From assembly GCA_041583495.1 (NCBI GenBank), contig JBFHFS010000008.1:62001-126000 (forward strand): a stretch of DNA of 64,000 nt. Direction: 5' to 3'. The position numbers were made by a program, and so were the translations under genes. Shown piece by piece: positions 43,501 to 53,800 of this stretch (position 1 is its first letter; each line of letters opens with the position of its first letter). The notes below the pieces were generated by a model, which had not been told where the DNA came from, did not search any database, and was given only the letters and a program-made list of their open reading frames with translations. The stretch is from JBFHFS01 sp041583495 (GTDB lineage: Bacteria > Bacteroidota > Bacteroidia > Bacteroidales > Marinilabiliaceae).

Positions 43501-46188
43501 ATGAAAATCATTCTTCTTGCCTCTCTGGTTTTTTGCTTGTTACCTATTCAACCCCTGCAAGCAAAGGTCGTTCAACTCCAGTGCGAATTTTTAACCAACC
43601 CCATGGGGGTGGACAGTAGTCATCCACGCCTGAGTTGGCGGATGGAGGATGACCAATATGGTGCCCGGCAAACGGGCTGGCAAATAGTGGTCGGAACCGA
43701 CTCGGCTGAGGTGGCCAGAGGAAACGGAAATAGGTGGGACTCCCCAAAAGTGGATTCGGACGAGATTATGACCCGTTATGCCGGAGAGGTCCTTGAACCT
43801 TTTACCAGGTATTTCTGGAGGGTTACCCTTTGGGATCAGAATGGTCAATCGTCTGCTTCAAACGTGGCTTCCTTCGAAACCGGGATGATGAATAAATCCA
43901 ATTGGCAGGGGGCATGGATCAGCGACGGCCGGGATATCCATTGTAAACCGGCCCCCTATTTCCGGAAAGAGTTCGAAACAGCCAAAACCATAAAATCAGC
44001 TCGTGCCTATATCGCAGTGGCCGGGTTGTATGAGTTGTACCTCAACGGTGAGAAGATTGGGGACCATAGGATGGATCCCGCCTATACCCGTTACGACCGG
44101 CGCACGCTCTACGTGACGCACGATGTGACTGCCCGGTTGCAAAAAGGGGCTAATGCCATTGGCGTTCTTCTGGGAAATGGCTGGTACAACCTTCAGTCGA
44201 CCGCTGTTTGGGACTTTGATAAAGCCCCCTGGAGAAACCGTCCGGCATTTTGCCTGGATCTGCGCATTACCTATGAGGATGGCACCATCGAAACGGTTAC
44301 TTCGGGGAAAGATTGGACGACTTCGTTGAGTCCGGTCATCTTCAATAGCATCTACACCGCCGAACACGATGATGCTAACCTGGAACAAAAGGGTTGGAAC
44401 TTACCCCAATTCAATGATTCGGATTGGCATAAGGTCATTTACCGTTCGGCTCCATCTGTAAATATCGTTTCTCAGCTGATGCATCCCATCCGCAATGTGG
44501 AAGAGATCCCTCCCAAAAGTGTTCGTCAAATGAACGATACAACCTATGTTTTCGATCTGGGCCGAAACATTGCCGGCGTCTGTAAAATTAAGGTTAAGGG
44601 TACCCGGGGGACGGTTCTTCGCTTAAAGCATGGGGAACGGTTGCTTGAAGATGGGCACGTGGATTTGTCGAATATTGATGTGCATTACCGGCCAAAAGAT
44701 GATTCAGACCCGTTTCAAACCGATATTTTTACACTCAATGGCCACGGGTCAGAAGTCTTTATGCCCCACTTTAATTATAAAGGCTTTCAATATGTGGAGG
44801 TTACAAGTAACCAACCAATAAACCTTACAAAGGAGAGTCTGGTGGGTTATTTTATGCACAGCGATGTGCCCAAAGCCGGTGAGTTTAGCTCAACAAATCC
44901 AACCCTGGATAAAATATGGCAGGCCACCAACAGCTCCTACCTCTCCAATTTATTTGGATATCCCACCGATTGCCCTCAGCGCGAGAAAAATGGGTGGACC
45001 GGGGATGCCCATATTGCCGTTGAAACCGGCTTGTACAGTTTCGATGCCATCACCATCTATGAAAAATGGCTGGCCGATCATCGCGACGAGCAGCAACCCA
45101 ATGGGGTGCTTCCTTCCATTATTCCAACCGATGGCTGGGGGTATGAATGGGGCAACGGCCCCGACTGGACCAGTACCATTGCGCTGATTCCCTGGAATGT
45201 ATATTTGTTCTACGGCGATATGTCGCTGTTGGAGGCCTGTTACGACAACATCAGGCGATATGTGGATCACATCACCCAGATAAGTCCTTCGGGATTAACC
45301 ACCTGGGGCCTGGGCGATTGGGTGCCTGTGAAGTCCAAGTCACCGGTGGAGCTGACTTCAACAGCCTACTATTATGCTGATGCCACCATTTTAGCCAGGA
45401 CAGCCCAACTGCTCAACAAACCTGAAGATTATACCAGATACACCGCGCTGGCCCAAAAGATCAAAAGGGCTTTTAACGAGAAATATCTGAATCGCGCGAC
45501 GGCCACTTATGCCAGTGGCACCCAAACCGAAATGAGTGCTCCGCTCTTTTGGAATCTGGTGCCTGATGATTTGAGAGATCAAGTGGCGGCCAACCTGGCC
45601 AAAAGAGTGGCGGCCGATAATTTTCATTTAGATGTCGGGTTACTGGGCCAAAAAGCCATCTTGAATGCCTTAAGTGAAAATGGCTATGCCGGCCTGGCCT
45701 ACAAGGTGGCTTCGCAGGAAACCTATCCTTCCTGGGGGTGGTGGATTGTCAATGGGGCCACTACCTTGCTCGAAAATTGGGACATCTTTGCCCAAAACGA
45801 TATCTCCATGAACCACATCATGTTCGGTGAGATTGGCGCCTGGCTCTATAAAGGGCTGGGAGGTATTTATCCCGACCCGCTGGCCCCCGGGTTTAAAAAT
45901 ACTTTGTTGCGGCCCTCGTTTGTGTCGGGTCTCGATGGCGTTGATGTTTCACACGATTCTCCCTATGGACGGATTCATTCCTCCTGGGAAAAGAAAAATA
46001 AAACTGTAATCTACCGGGTGGTGATTCCTGCCAATGCCAGTGGTGATTTTTTCATCCCTGATGGGTATGATCTGAAAAAAGCATCGCTCAAAGACGGCCG
46101 GTCCATCAAGCTTGTGATGAGCTCAAATAAGGGGTATCATCTGCTGTCGGGAAGTTATAAGCTGGAGCTCGTCGAAGGAAAAGATTAA
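43501..46188 (+). CDS. GH78 alpha-L-rhamnosidase
   Basis: This is a secreted inverting alpha-L-rhamnosidase of 895 residues (signal peptide MKIILLASLVFCLLPIQPLQ). An Ig-like N-terminal domain starts LTNPMGVDSSHPRLSW. A beta-sandwich lectin-like domain follows (AYIAVAGLYELYLNGEKIGD, MDPAYTRYDRRTLYVTHDV). The central (alpha/alpha)6 barrel holds the proton-donor region SYLSNLFGYPTDCPQREKNG and WTGDAHIAVETGLYSFDA with catalytic Glu, then GWGYEWGNGPDWTSTI and the catalytic-base region NGATTLLENWD. A C-terminal beta-sandwich domain closes the protein. It would remove terminal alpha-rhamnose from plant or algal glycans and rhamnogalacturonans. It is followed 265 bases later by the unknown lipoprotein gene. 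Confidence 0.93.
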   Translation: MKIILLASLVFCLLPIQPLQAKVVQLQCEFLTNPMGVDSSHPRLSWRMEDDQYGARQTGWQIVVGTDSAEVARGNGNRWDSPKVDSDEIMTRYAGEVLEPFTRYFWRVTLWDQNGQSSASNVASFETGMMNKSNWQGAWISDGRDIHCKPAPYFRKEFETAKTIKSARAYIAVAGLYELYLNGEKIGDHRMDPAYTRYDRRTLYVTHDVTARLQKGANAIGVLLGNGWYNLQSTAVWDFDKAPWRNRPAFCLDLRITYEDGTIETVTSGKDWTTSLSPVIFNSIYTAEHDDANLEQKGWNLPQFNDSDWHKVIYRSAPSVNIVSQLMHPIRNVEEIPPKSVRQMNDTTYVFDLGRNIAGVCKIKVKGTRGTVLRLKHGERLLEDGHVDLSNIDVHYRPKDDSDPFQTDIFTLNGHGSEVFMPHFNYKGFQYVEVTSNQPINLTKESLVGYFMHSDVPKAGEFSSTNPTLDKIWQATNSSYLSNLFGYPTDCPQREKNGWTGDAHIAVETGLYSFDAITIYEKWLADHRDEQQPNGVLPSIIPTDGWGYEWGNGPDWTSTIALIPWNVYLFYGDMSLLEACYDNIRRYVDHITQISPSGLTTWGLGDWVPVKSKSPVELTSTAYYYADATILARTAQLLNKPEDYTRYTALAQKIKRAFNEKYLNRATATYASGTQTEMSAPLFWNLVPDDLRDQVAANLAKRVAADNFHLDVGLLGQKAILNALSENGYAGLAYKVASQETYPSWGWWIVNGATTLLENWDIFAQNDISMNHIMFGEIGAWLYKGLGGIYPDPLAPGFKNTLLRPSFVSGLDGVDVSHDSPYGRIHSSWEKKNKTVIYRVVIPANASGDFFIPDGYDLKKASLKDGRSIKLVMSSNKGYHLLSGSYKLELVEGKD

Positions 46189-46201
46189 GAGAGCTGGAGA
46201 G

Positions 46202-46261
46202 CCACACGATACAATCGTGTGGTAGTTGGGTGTTTAGTAACCACACGATGCAATCGTGCGG
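46202..46261 (+). repeat. Two tandem copies of palindrome family A
   Basis: CCACACGAT-ACA-ATCGTGTGG at 46202-46222 (perfect 9-bp arms) and CCACACGAT-GCA-ATCGTGCGG at 46241-46261, 18 bases apart. Confidence 0.85.
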
Positions 46262-46311
46262 TAGCAGGGAAGTTGAAAAATTATTGTTTGCCTAAGACCC
46301 AGTGTATGAGT

Positions 46312-46402
46312 TTTTTTGAGCCGCGGCAGCGTCGACAGTATGGTAGTATCAGTGCCCTTGAGCATGATTCCAGAGCTGCGGCAGCTGCGACACACTTTTC
46401 GT
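46312..46402 (+). repeat. GC-rich interspersed repeat, family C
   Basis: Starts TTTTTTGAGCCGCGGCAGCG, then CAGTATGGTAGT, a CCCTTGAGCATGATTCC middle and GAGCTGCGGCAGCTGCG at the end. A second copy is at 59828-59911 and a truncated one at 60148-60162. It lies just upstream of the lipoprotein gene, so the promoter of that gene sits beside or within it. Confidence 0.7.
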
Positions 46403-46452
46403 CCCTTACGGATTGTAGGGGACCAATTATTATAGGAAAAAGTTTAGATATT

Positions 46453-48684
46453 ATGGCTAAGAATTTTAGCGTTATGTCACAAGTGAAAGGGTTTAGTTTT
46501 TTTGGAATATTATTGGTTGCCGTATTATTGTCGCCGGGTTGCCGTCAACAAAAGGCAGGAAATGCATTAAGAGAGAAAACGGCGTTTCAAACCGCCAACG
46601 CATGGAAACCCTCCATCGATGTGAGAGCCGATGTGGCCATCGTTTATAGTGTAAAAGATCATCATGGCGATAATGGGATGACCTTCGAAGAGCGCGTGCA
46701 ATCCTGGCGCGACAGGGGTTATGTGACGCATTTCATGACCGGAATTGCCTGGGGCGATTACCAGGATTATTTTACCGGCCAATGGGATGGGGAGCCGCAT
46801 TTTGATGAGGGACAGGTCACCCAACAGGGCGATACCATCTGGCACGGGCATATGGTGCCTTATATTGTTCCTTCCGAAAACTTCATTGAATATATGAAGG
46901 AAACCAAAATCAAACGGGTTGTTGATGCCGGCATCGATGCCATCTATCTGGAAGAACCCGAATTTTGGTCCCGGGCCGGTTACAGTGAGGCTTTTAAAAG
47001 GGAATGGAAAGCTTTTTATGGCTTCGACTGGCGGCCTCAGCATTTGTCACCCGAGAATACCTATCTGTCGAATAAACTAAAATACCATCTTTACTACCGG
47101 GCCCTGCAGGAGTGTTTTTCTTATGCAAAAGCCTACGGTAAAAGCAAAGGGATGGAGGTACGCTGTTATGTGCCCACCCACTCTCTTATTAATTACACCC
47201 AGTGGCAAATTGTTAGCCCCGAAGCCAGCCTGGCGTCTCTGGATTGTGTAGACGGTTATATTGCCCAGGTGTGGACGGGTACCTCCCGTACGCCTAATTA
47301 TTTTAATGGACAAGCCAAAGAACGGGTCTTTGAGACGGCCTTTCTTGAATATGGGTGTATGGAATCGATGACCGCCCCCACCGGGCGAAAGATCTATTTT
47401 CTTACCGATCCCATCGAGGACCGGCCACGTGATTGGGCCGATTATAAAAAAAATTACCAGGCCACCTTTACCGCTCAGTTGTTGTATCCCCATATCGCCA
47501 ATTATGAAGTAATGCCCTGGCCCGGACGCATCTATGAGGGGCTGTATCAAATGAGTGCCGACAGCGAAACCCGTGAAACAATTCCACGGTTCTATTCCAC
47601 TCAGATGCAGGTGATGGTCAATGCCCTTAATGACATGCCTTTGTCGGAAAATAAACTGTCGGGTCCTGCGGGCCTGAGTGTGTTGATGTCTAATTCGATG
47701 ATGTTTCAGCGCTTTCCCACTCATCAGGGATATGAAGATCCTCAGCTTTCCAACTTCTTTGGGCTGGCTTTGCCCTTTCTTAAGCGGGGCGTGCCTGTGA
47801 AAACGCTGCATCTGGAAAATGTTTCGAACCGGGAGACCTGGAAGGATACTAAGATCCTGCTCATGTCTTATTCCAATATGAAACCCTTTTCCTCCCAGGG
47901 GCATCAATACATTGCCGACTGGGTGAAGAGAGGTGGGGTTTTGGTTTACTGTGGCCGGGACAGCGATCCGTTTCAAAATGTTCTGGAGTGGTGGAATACC
48001 GGAGATAATGACTATAAAGCCGCCTCGGAGCATCTGTTTGAAAAACTGAACATAAAAGTTCCTGCCGATAAAGATTCTCAATTTAAGGTGGGAGATGGGA
48101 CCGTTTACGTTATCCGGCGCGATCCCAAAGAGTTTGTTCTGGAGCCTGACAGCGACCAGCCATTTGTTAGCAGGATTAAGGAACTCTACGAACAAAATGA
48201 ACCGCAGGGGCCGTTCCACTTTAAAAATAACTTCTTTCTGGAGAGGGGTCCTTACGATCTTATTGCGGTGATGGATGAAAGTGTGAGCAGTGAGCCCTAT
48301 ATCCTGAATGGACGATTGATTGACTTGTTTGATCCGAAATTGCCCGTGGTTGAGCAGAAAACCGTTTATCCCGGAGAGCAGGCCTTTCTGTTGAATGTAG
48401 ACCGGGTGCCCCATCAGGATAAGCCACAGGTGCTGGCTTCCGCTGCCCGCATTACCCAAGAAAAAGTTGAGGCGGACAGCTATTCCCTGGTGGCCAAAAG
48501 CCCTTCGAACACCACCTGTGTGATGCGTCTGTTATTGGCCTCCAACCCAGGAAAGATAATGCTAACCGACAATAAGGGAAAACCATTGGAGGAGGCTCTG
48601 TGGGATTGGGATGAGAAAAGCCAAACAGGATTGCTCACCTTCGAAAACAGTCCGGAAGGAATACATGTAAAATTGGCGTGGTAA
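46453..48684 (+). CDS. Lipoprotein with putative glycosidase (GH42-like TIM barrel) fold, uncharacterised
   Basis: This lipoprotein has about 743 residues from the ATG at 46453. The frame upstream runs through interspersed repeats and cannot be real. The signal peptide ends in a lipobox LLSPGC. I do not recognise a named family. The N-terminal half looks like a TIM-barrel hydrolase: IAWGDYQDYFTGQWDG, KRVVDAGIDAIYLEEPEFWS (candidate acid/base Glu on strand 4), GMEVRCYVPTHSLINYTQWQ, and YPHIANYEVMPWPGRIYEG (candidate nucleophile Glu on strand 7). The second half resembles the beta-galactosidase trimerisation/amidotransferase-like domain: TKILLMSYSNMKPFSSQGHQ, YIADWVKRGGVLVYCGRDSD. A C-terminal beta-sandwich follows. 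Its place among mannosidases and a rhamnosidase points to a glycan-degrading role (inference). Confidence 0.6.
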   Translation: MAKNFSVMSQVKGFSFFGILLVAVLLSPGCRQQKAGNALREKTAFQTANAWKPSIDVRADVAIVYSVKDHHGDNGMTFEERVQSWRDRGYVTHFMTGIAWGDYQDYFTGQWDGEPHFDEGQVTQQGDTIWHGHMVPYIVPSENFIEYMKETKIKRVVDAGIDAIYLEEPEFWSRAGYSEAFKREWKAFYGFDWRPQHLSPENTYLSNKLKYHLYYRALQECFSYAKAYGKSKGMEVRCYVPTHSLINYTQWQIVSPEASLASLDCVDGYIAQVWTGTSRTPNYFNGQAKERVFETAFLEYGCMESMTAPTGRKIYFLTDPIEDRPRDWADYKKNYQATFTAQLLYPHIANYEVMPWPGRIYEGLYQMSADSETRETIPRFYSTQMQVMVNALNDMPLSENKLSGPAGLSVLMSNSMMFQRFPTHQGYEDPQLSNFFGLALPFLKRGVPVKTLHLENVSNRETWKDTKILLMSYSNMKPFSSQGHQYIADWVKRGGVLVYCGRDSDPFQNVLEWWNTGDNDYKAASEHLFEKLNIKVPADKDSQFKVGDGTVYVIRRDPKEFVLEPDSDQPFVSRIKELYEQNEPQGPFHFKNNFFLERGPYDLIAVMDESVSSEPYILNGRLIDLFDPKLPVVEQKTVYPGEQAFLLNVDRVPHQDKPQVLASAARITQEKVEADSYSLVAKSPSNTTCVMRLLLASNPGKIMLTDNKGKPLEEALWDWDEKSQTGLLTFENSPEGIHVKLAW

Positions 48685-48957
48685 TTCATTTGCCCGGGAA
48701 AATTTAAGTTTTTTTGAAATGGGCTCTTGGCAGAGGTTCCTGCTGATGGCTCTAATGCATAAAAACAGAGGGGCTAATGCTCCCGGGGCGGGTGATGTAG
48801 AATTAGGAAGGACTGCCTTTTTTTTCTTGCAATTTGGCGGGGCTGTTTTTGGGGATTCCACCACCCCATGAAACCCCATGGTCCGGATATGAAAAAAATC
48901 ATGGTCTAAAGTTTTTAAAAAAAATGGTTTTATGTAGGGGGAGGGTTAATATTTGTT

Positions 48958-48965
48958 TAAGTTTG
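48958..48965 (+). promoter_or_regulatory. Possible -7 element for the ECF sigma gene
   Basis: TAAGTTTG matches TAnnTTTG and would start transcription about 12 bases before the ATG at 48984. No clear -33 TTG is seen at the expected distance, so this is tentative. Confidence 0.3.
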
Positions 48966-48983
48966 TTGATCTAATCCACGAAA

Positions 48984-49544
48984 ATGTCATCCGATTCTAT
49001 ACACAGCTTTAACGAGATCTATTCCGCATTTTACAGGAAATCGTATGTGTTCGTTAAATCGTACGTGCACGATGATATGACGGCCGAAGATATTGTTGCC
49101 GAAGGATTGATTAAGTTGTGGGAGCGAATGAAACAGGAGCCGGTTGATCCCATCCCCCCCTTTCTCTTTACCATTCTAAAAAACAGCTCTCTGGATTATC
49201 TGAAACACCAGGGCAAAAAGAGGGTGGCCATCACGACCCTTGGTCAAGCGCTGAACCGGGAGTTGGAGATTAGAATCTCATCTCTCGAAGCAACCGATCC
49301 GAATGAAATATTCTCAGCCGAGATTCAACAAATCATCCAAAAAACGCTTAACTCTCTTCCTCAAAGAACCCGTGAGATATTTATGATGAGCCGTTTTGGG
49401 AACAAACCTCACAAGGAGCTAGCCGAACGGTTTAACATCTCTGTCAAGGGGGTGGATTACCATATTGCCCGGTCGGTTAAAGATCTGAGAGTGGCCCTTA
49501 AGGACTACCTGCCTTTTTTGGGTGCTTTAACTTTTCTGAATTGA
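48984..49544 (+). CDS. ECF RNA polymerase sigma factor (Bacteroidota sigma-70 type)
   Basis: This is an extracytoplasmic-function sigma factor of 186 residues with region 2 (FNEIYSAFYRKSYVFVKSYV, AEDIVAEGLIKLWERM, FLFTILKNSSLDYLKHQ) and region 4 (NSLPQRTREIFMMSRFGNKP, HKELAERFNISVKGVDYHIA). The pattern is that of the Bacteroidota ECF group paired with FecR anti-sigma factors. It would direct transcription of the downstream fecR-susC-susD operon when released. It ends 235 bases before the FecR gene. Its role is inferred from order and family; no experiment is implied. Confidence 0.93.
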   Translation: MSSDSIHSFNEIYSAFYRKSYVFVKSYVHDDMTAEDIVAEGLIKLWERMKQEPVDPIPPFLFTILKNSSLDYLKHQGKKRVAITTLGQALNRELEIRISSLEATDPNEIFSAEIQQIIQKTLNSLPQRTREIFMMSRFGNKPHKELAERFNISVKGVDYHIARSVKDLRVALKDYLPFLGALTFLN

Positions 49545-49779
49545 TCTCTAAGCCATCTCCCTCAAAGGGCTTTCTGTCTTTCCGTTATTTAATCTGCCTC
49601 TGCCTTTTGTCTGTGGGGGTGTTGACCCTAATGGCTGCTGTTTCGGGGTCTATAAAATAGTTTCCCTTTTTTTTTATTTACCCACTAGTGATTTGTCCTC
49701 GTCAGTCGTTCTATCTCCACAGGGGGAGAACCGATAGTAGAAACAAGTTGTTTCCCGGCCAAAATGAATTTCCGAAAAA

Positions 49780-50733
49780 ATGATGGATAAAACACTGTTG
49801 TTGAGGTATATCGAAGGTGAGGTTTCCGATCAGGATAAAGCAACTGTCGTAAACTGGCTGGACGCTGATCCGGAGAATATGAAGGAGTATCTCTCTCTGC
49901 GAAAATTGCACGATCTTACCCTTTGGCAGGAATCGGGCAGGGCCCCTCTCTTAGCAAATGTCCCGGTTAAGTCAGGTCCCCGGTTCGGGAGATCCATCCT
50001 GATAAGTACCACCAAAGTGGCTGCCATTTTTATGCTGGCTCTTTTGGTTTATAAATTTCTCCTGCCCGGATCTCCGGCCCCCGAATCGGTTGCCCTGCAA
50101 ACACTGCATGTACCCGCCGGACAGCGCGCCTTAATTACCCTGGTCGACGGGACAAAAGTGTGGCTCAATGCCAATACAACCTTCACCTTTCCCAATCAGT
50201 TTTCGGATCAAAAACGGGAGGTGCGGCTCCAGGGCGAAGGTTACTTCGATGTAACCAAGGATAAGACCAACCCGTTTCTGGTAAAAACCGAAAACTACGA
50301 TGTAAAAGTCTGGGGTACCGAATTTAATGTCATGGCCTATCCCGGCAACGACCTTTTCGAAACCTCCCTGCTCGAAGGCTCCGTTGAAGTGATGAAGTCG
50401 GGGGGGGCGCAGGGCGCCTTTATCCAACCCAACGAACGGCTTTTTTGGGATGGGAAGAGCCTGAAAAAGGCCCCCATCATCCACTTTAACCACTTTTTGT
50501 GGAAGGAGGGAATTATTAGTTTCGACAACGAAAAATTCCCCGACCTGGTAAAAAAGCTGGAGCTCTATTTTGATCTGAGGATTGAAGTGCGGAATGAAAA
50601 ACTCCTAAAATATCGTTGCACCGGAAAGTTTCGCACCAAAGATGGGGTGGAGCATATCCTAAAGGTATTGCAGCTGAGCAACGATTTTACATTTAAAATG
50701 GATGATAAACAAAATTTGATCGTAATTGAATAA
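49780..50733 (+). CDS. FecR-family transmembrane anti-sigma factor
   Basis: This is an anti-sigma regulator of 317 residues. A cytoplasmic N-terminal segment (YIEGEVSDQDKATVVNWLDA) should bind the sigma factor. One transmembrane helix (STTKVAAIFMLALLVYKFLL) lies near residue 80. The periplasmic FecR domain follows (VPAGQRALITLVDGTKVWLN, EVRLQGEGYFDVTKDKTNPF, VWGTEFNVMAYPG) with a C-terminal STN-contact domain (KLELYFDLRIEVRN, CTGKFRTKDGVEHILKVLQL). It receives the signal from the STN domain of the SusC encoded 123 bases downstream. The first ATG (49780) is used; the second, 3 bases on, is equally possible. Confidence 0.93.
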   Translation: MMDKTLLLRYIEGEVSDQDKATVVNWLDADPENMKEYLSLRKLHDLTLWQESGRAPLLANVPVKSGPRFGRSILISTTKVAAIFMLALLVYKFLLPGSPAPESVALQTLHVPAGQRALITLVDGTKVWLNANTTFTFPNQFSDQKREVRLQGEGYFDVTKDKTNPFLVKTENYDVKVWGTEFNVMAYPGNDLFETSLLEGSVEVMKSGGAQGAFIQPNERLFWDGKSLKKAPIIHFNHFLWKEGIISFDNEKFPDLVKKLELYFDLRIEVRNEKLLKYRCTGKFRTKDGVEHILKVLQLSNDFTFKMDDKQNLIVIE

Positions 50734-50776
50734 GCCTCAGCAAACACCACTGCGTATGTAGCATGCTATAAAAAAA

Positions 50777-50802
50777 CCGGAAAGTGCTCGAACACTTCCC
50801 GG
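50777..50802. other. Hairpin between fecR and susC
   Basis: CCGGAAAGTG and CACTTCCCGG form a 10-bp imperfect stem around CTCGAA. No T run follows on the plus strand; the A run before it would be a T run on the minus strand. It may partly attenuate susC transcription or mark a processing site (inference). Confidence 0.35.
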
Positions 50803-50856
50803 CCAAAAGGTCGAGACCCGACTGATTCATGTCCAAGCCATATCAAGTATCAACCT

Positions 50857-53800
50857 ATGAAAAACAAATTTATGAAAAATTATTTGTCAGAAATTGTTTT
50901 TGACGTAACTAATCAATTTTACCGAAGGATGAGAACCACATTTGTAATGCTTCTGGTGTTTGCTTCATCATTGTTTGCCGCTGATGTTAATTCGCAGGTG
51001 GCAAGAGTGACTATTGGCATTGAAAACGAAAATATTTCAAGAGTCCTTGATGCCATTGAAACGCAAACAGATTATTTATTTGTTTACAATAATAACGAAA
51101 TTAACCTCAACCAAAATGTTTCGGTCGATGTGGAAGATCAGTCGGTGGCCCGGGTGCTTACCGATATCTTTAGAGGTACCGACATTATTTATGCCATGGA
51201 GGGCAGTAATATCATGCTGATGCGCATGGAGAATGACCAATCCCAGCCTCAGACAAAAAGGGTTACCGGTAAAGTGATAGATACGCGGGGGGAACCTGTG
51301 CCGGGTGTCACCATCCTGATAAAGGACGGAAAGGCCGGAACCATCTCCGATATGGAAGGTAACTTTAGTTTGTCGGCCGTGCCCGATCAGGCGGTTCTGG
51401 TTCTTTCATTTATAGGTATGAAAACCCAGGAGGTGGCCCTGGGCACACTCACCTCGGTTGTGGTGACCATGGTGGAGGAGGTTTTTGGTGTAGACGAAGT
51501 AGTGGTGGTTGGCTACGGAATCCAAAAGAAAGCCCATGTGACGGGTTCGGTGGCACAGATTAATTCCGAAGAGCTGATGAAAGCCTCCAAAACAAATGTG
51601 AGCAGTATGCTGGCGGGTAAACTCCCCGGATTAATTGCCCGCCAGACGTCGGGACAACCCGGTAAAGACCAATCCAATATTGTGATTCGCGGATATGGTA
51701 CCTTCAACGACTCTTCCCCACTGATTCTGGTAGATGGGGTGGAGCGTAATTTTAATACGCTGGATCCTAATGACATACAGAGTGTTTCCGTTTTGAAAGA
51801 TGCCGCCGCATCCGCCGTGTATGGCGTGCGTGCCGCTCATGGGGTGGTATTGGTTACCACCAAACGGGGGGGGGTCGATCAAAAGTCGCAGATTACCTAC
51901 GATGGTTCCTACACCTTTTCGGTAAACACCCGATTTCCCAAATTCCTGAATGGTGAAGACTATGCCTATTGGCACAATAAGGCCCGTGAATTAGACGGGG
52001 AGGTGGGGTATTACGATGAGTCGGAAATCGACAAGATCGTTAATGGTGATCCCGACGGCAAGCTGGGCGATACCGATTGGTTAGGGTCTCTTTTTAAAAA
52101 TTATGGGGGCACCCAACGGCACAATCTGTCGGTTACCGGCGGCACCGAAAAGGTGCAGTATTTTCTGGGTGGAGGTGTAATGAATCAGGACGGGATATTG
52201 CCCAATACCAATTTTAAGCGCTACAGTATGCGTTCGAATGTGGACCTGAAGGTGACCAACGCTATAAAAGTGTCCTTTAATGTGTCGGGTCGTAAAGAAA
52301 ATACGATGAATCCCGGCTTTTCCATTGCCCCCAACAGCAGCTACAGCCCCATTACCCTTGCCATCCGTGCTCTTCCCATCATCCCTCAGGAGTATAACGG
52401 GCTGCCCACGGCTACCGGCGATGGTGCCTCCACTTACAGCCCCCTGGCTGCGGTTAATGAGAGCGGATTCAACAAGCTGGACCGCTATATTTTCGAGAGC
52501 TCATCAACCATCGAGTATGCGGTTCCATTTATTGAGGGGTTGACCCTTAAAATGATGTTTGCCTACGATTTCAATTTTGTGGAGCAGCGTAATTTTCTGG
52601 ACTCGTTTAATGTGGCCAAATACCGGCCGGCATTAAATGATTATATCATCACCCGCGCCGATGGAACGGCCGAAAACGCCTCCTTGTTCCAGGGATCCTC
52701 CAATGGAGCCAACAAGTTATCCCGTCCCTCGGTGGAGTACCATAAAAAGTTGGGTGCCCACGATATCGGAGCTTTATTCCTCTATGAATACCACCAGGGG
52801 AATGGCTCGAGCTTTCAGGCCGCCCGACGCGATTTTCTGTTAAATACCATTCCTGAGATGTCATTTGCGCAGGAAGATGTTCCCAATTCCATTAAGGGTG
52901 AAAGCTCCGAAACCCGTATAGCCGGTTATGTAGGTCGCTTAAATTATGGGTTCAGTGATAAATATCTGGCCGAGTTTGCCTTTAGGTACGACGGTTCCTA
53001 TAAATTCCATAAAGACTATCGGTGGGGATTTTTCCCGTCCGTTTCGGTGGGATGGGTGCTTTCGCAGGAGGACTTCTTTAAGAATGCCTTCCCTAAAATC
53101 GATCGGTTTAAGCTGAGAGCCTCCGCCGGTGAACTGGGAAGTGATAATCTGGAAGCCTTTCTTTATAAGAGATTCTTTAATATGACCTCCAGCCCTGCTT
53201 ATGCCTTTGGCACCACACCCACACCTACCTATGTGATGTACTCAACCAATTCGGTTCCTTCGTACGACCTCAGCTGGGAAAAGACCCGAACCCTTAACCT
53301 GGGGATGGAGCTGGTGGCCTGGAACGGATTGTTGTCGGCTGAGTTGGATGGCTTCTATAAATATACCTACGATATTTTACAGTCGGTAACCGGACTGTAT
53401 CCACCTTCACTGGCCAATAACTTCCAAACCATTGAAAATTCAGGTGCCGTCGATTCCAGGGGAATAGAACTGTTGCTGGGTCACCAGAACAAACTGGGCG
53501 ACTTGAGATATAAGTTGAGCGGAAACGTTTCCTGGGCCCGCAATAAGGTGCTGGAAAGAACCCAGCAGGATAATATCCCCTCCTGGAAAAATATCATCGG
53601 ACAACCCATCGGTGGCATCTATGGATATCACGCTACGGGGCTCTATCAAACCGAAGATCAGTTGATTAATCGACCCACCGGGCCCGGTGGCGTGCAACGG
53701 CTGGGCGATCTGATGTATGAGGATTTAAATGGAGATGGGAAAATCGACCTGTACGACCAGGAGCGGATCGCCCGTTCTCCCATGCCGGAAATGATGTTCT

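Noticed and set aside
46219..46452. Long N-terminal extension of the lipoprotein frame
   Set aside because: The 78 extra codons run through interspersed palindromes and encode no signal; the ATG at 46453 gives a clean lipoprotein signal.
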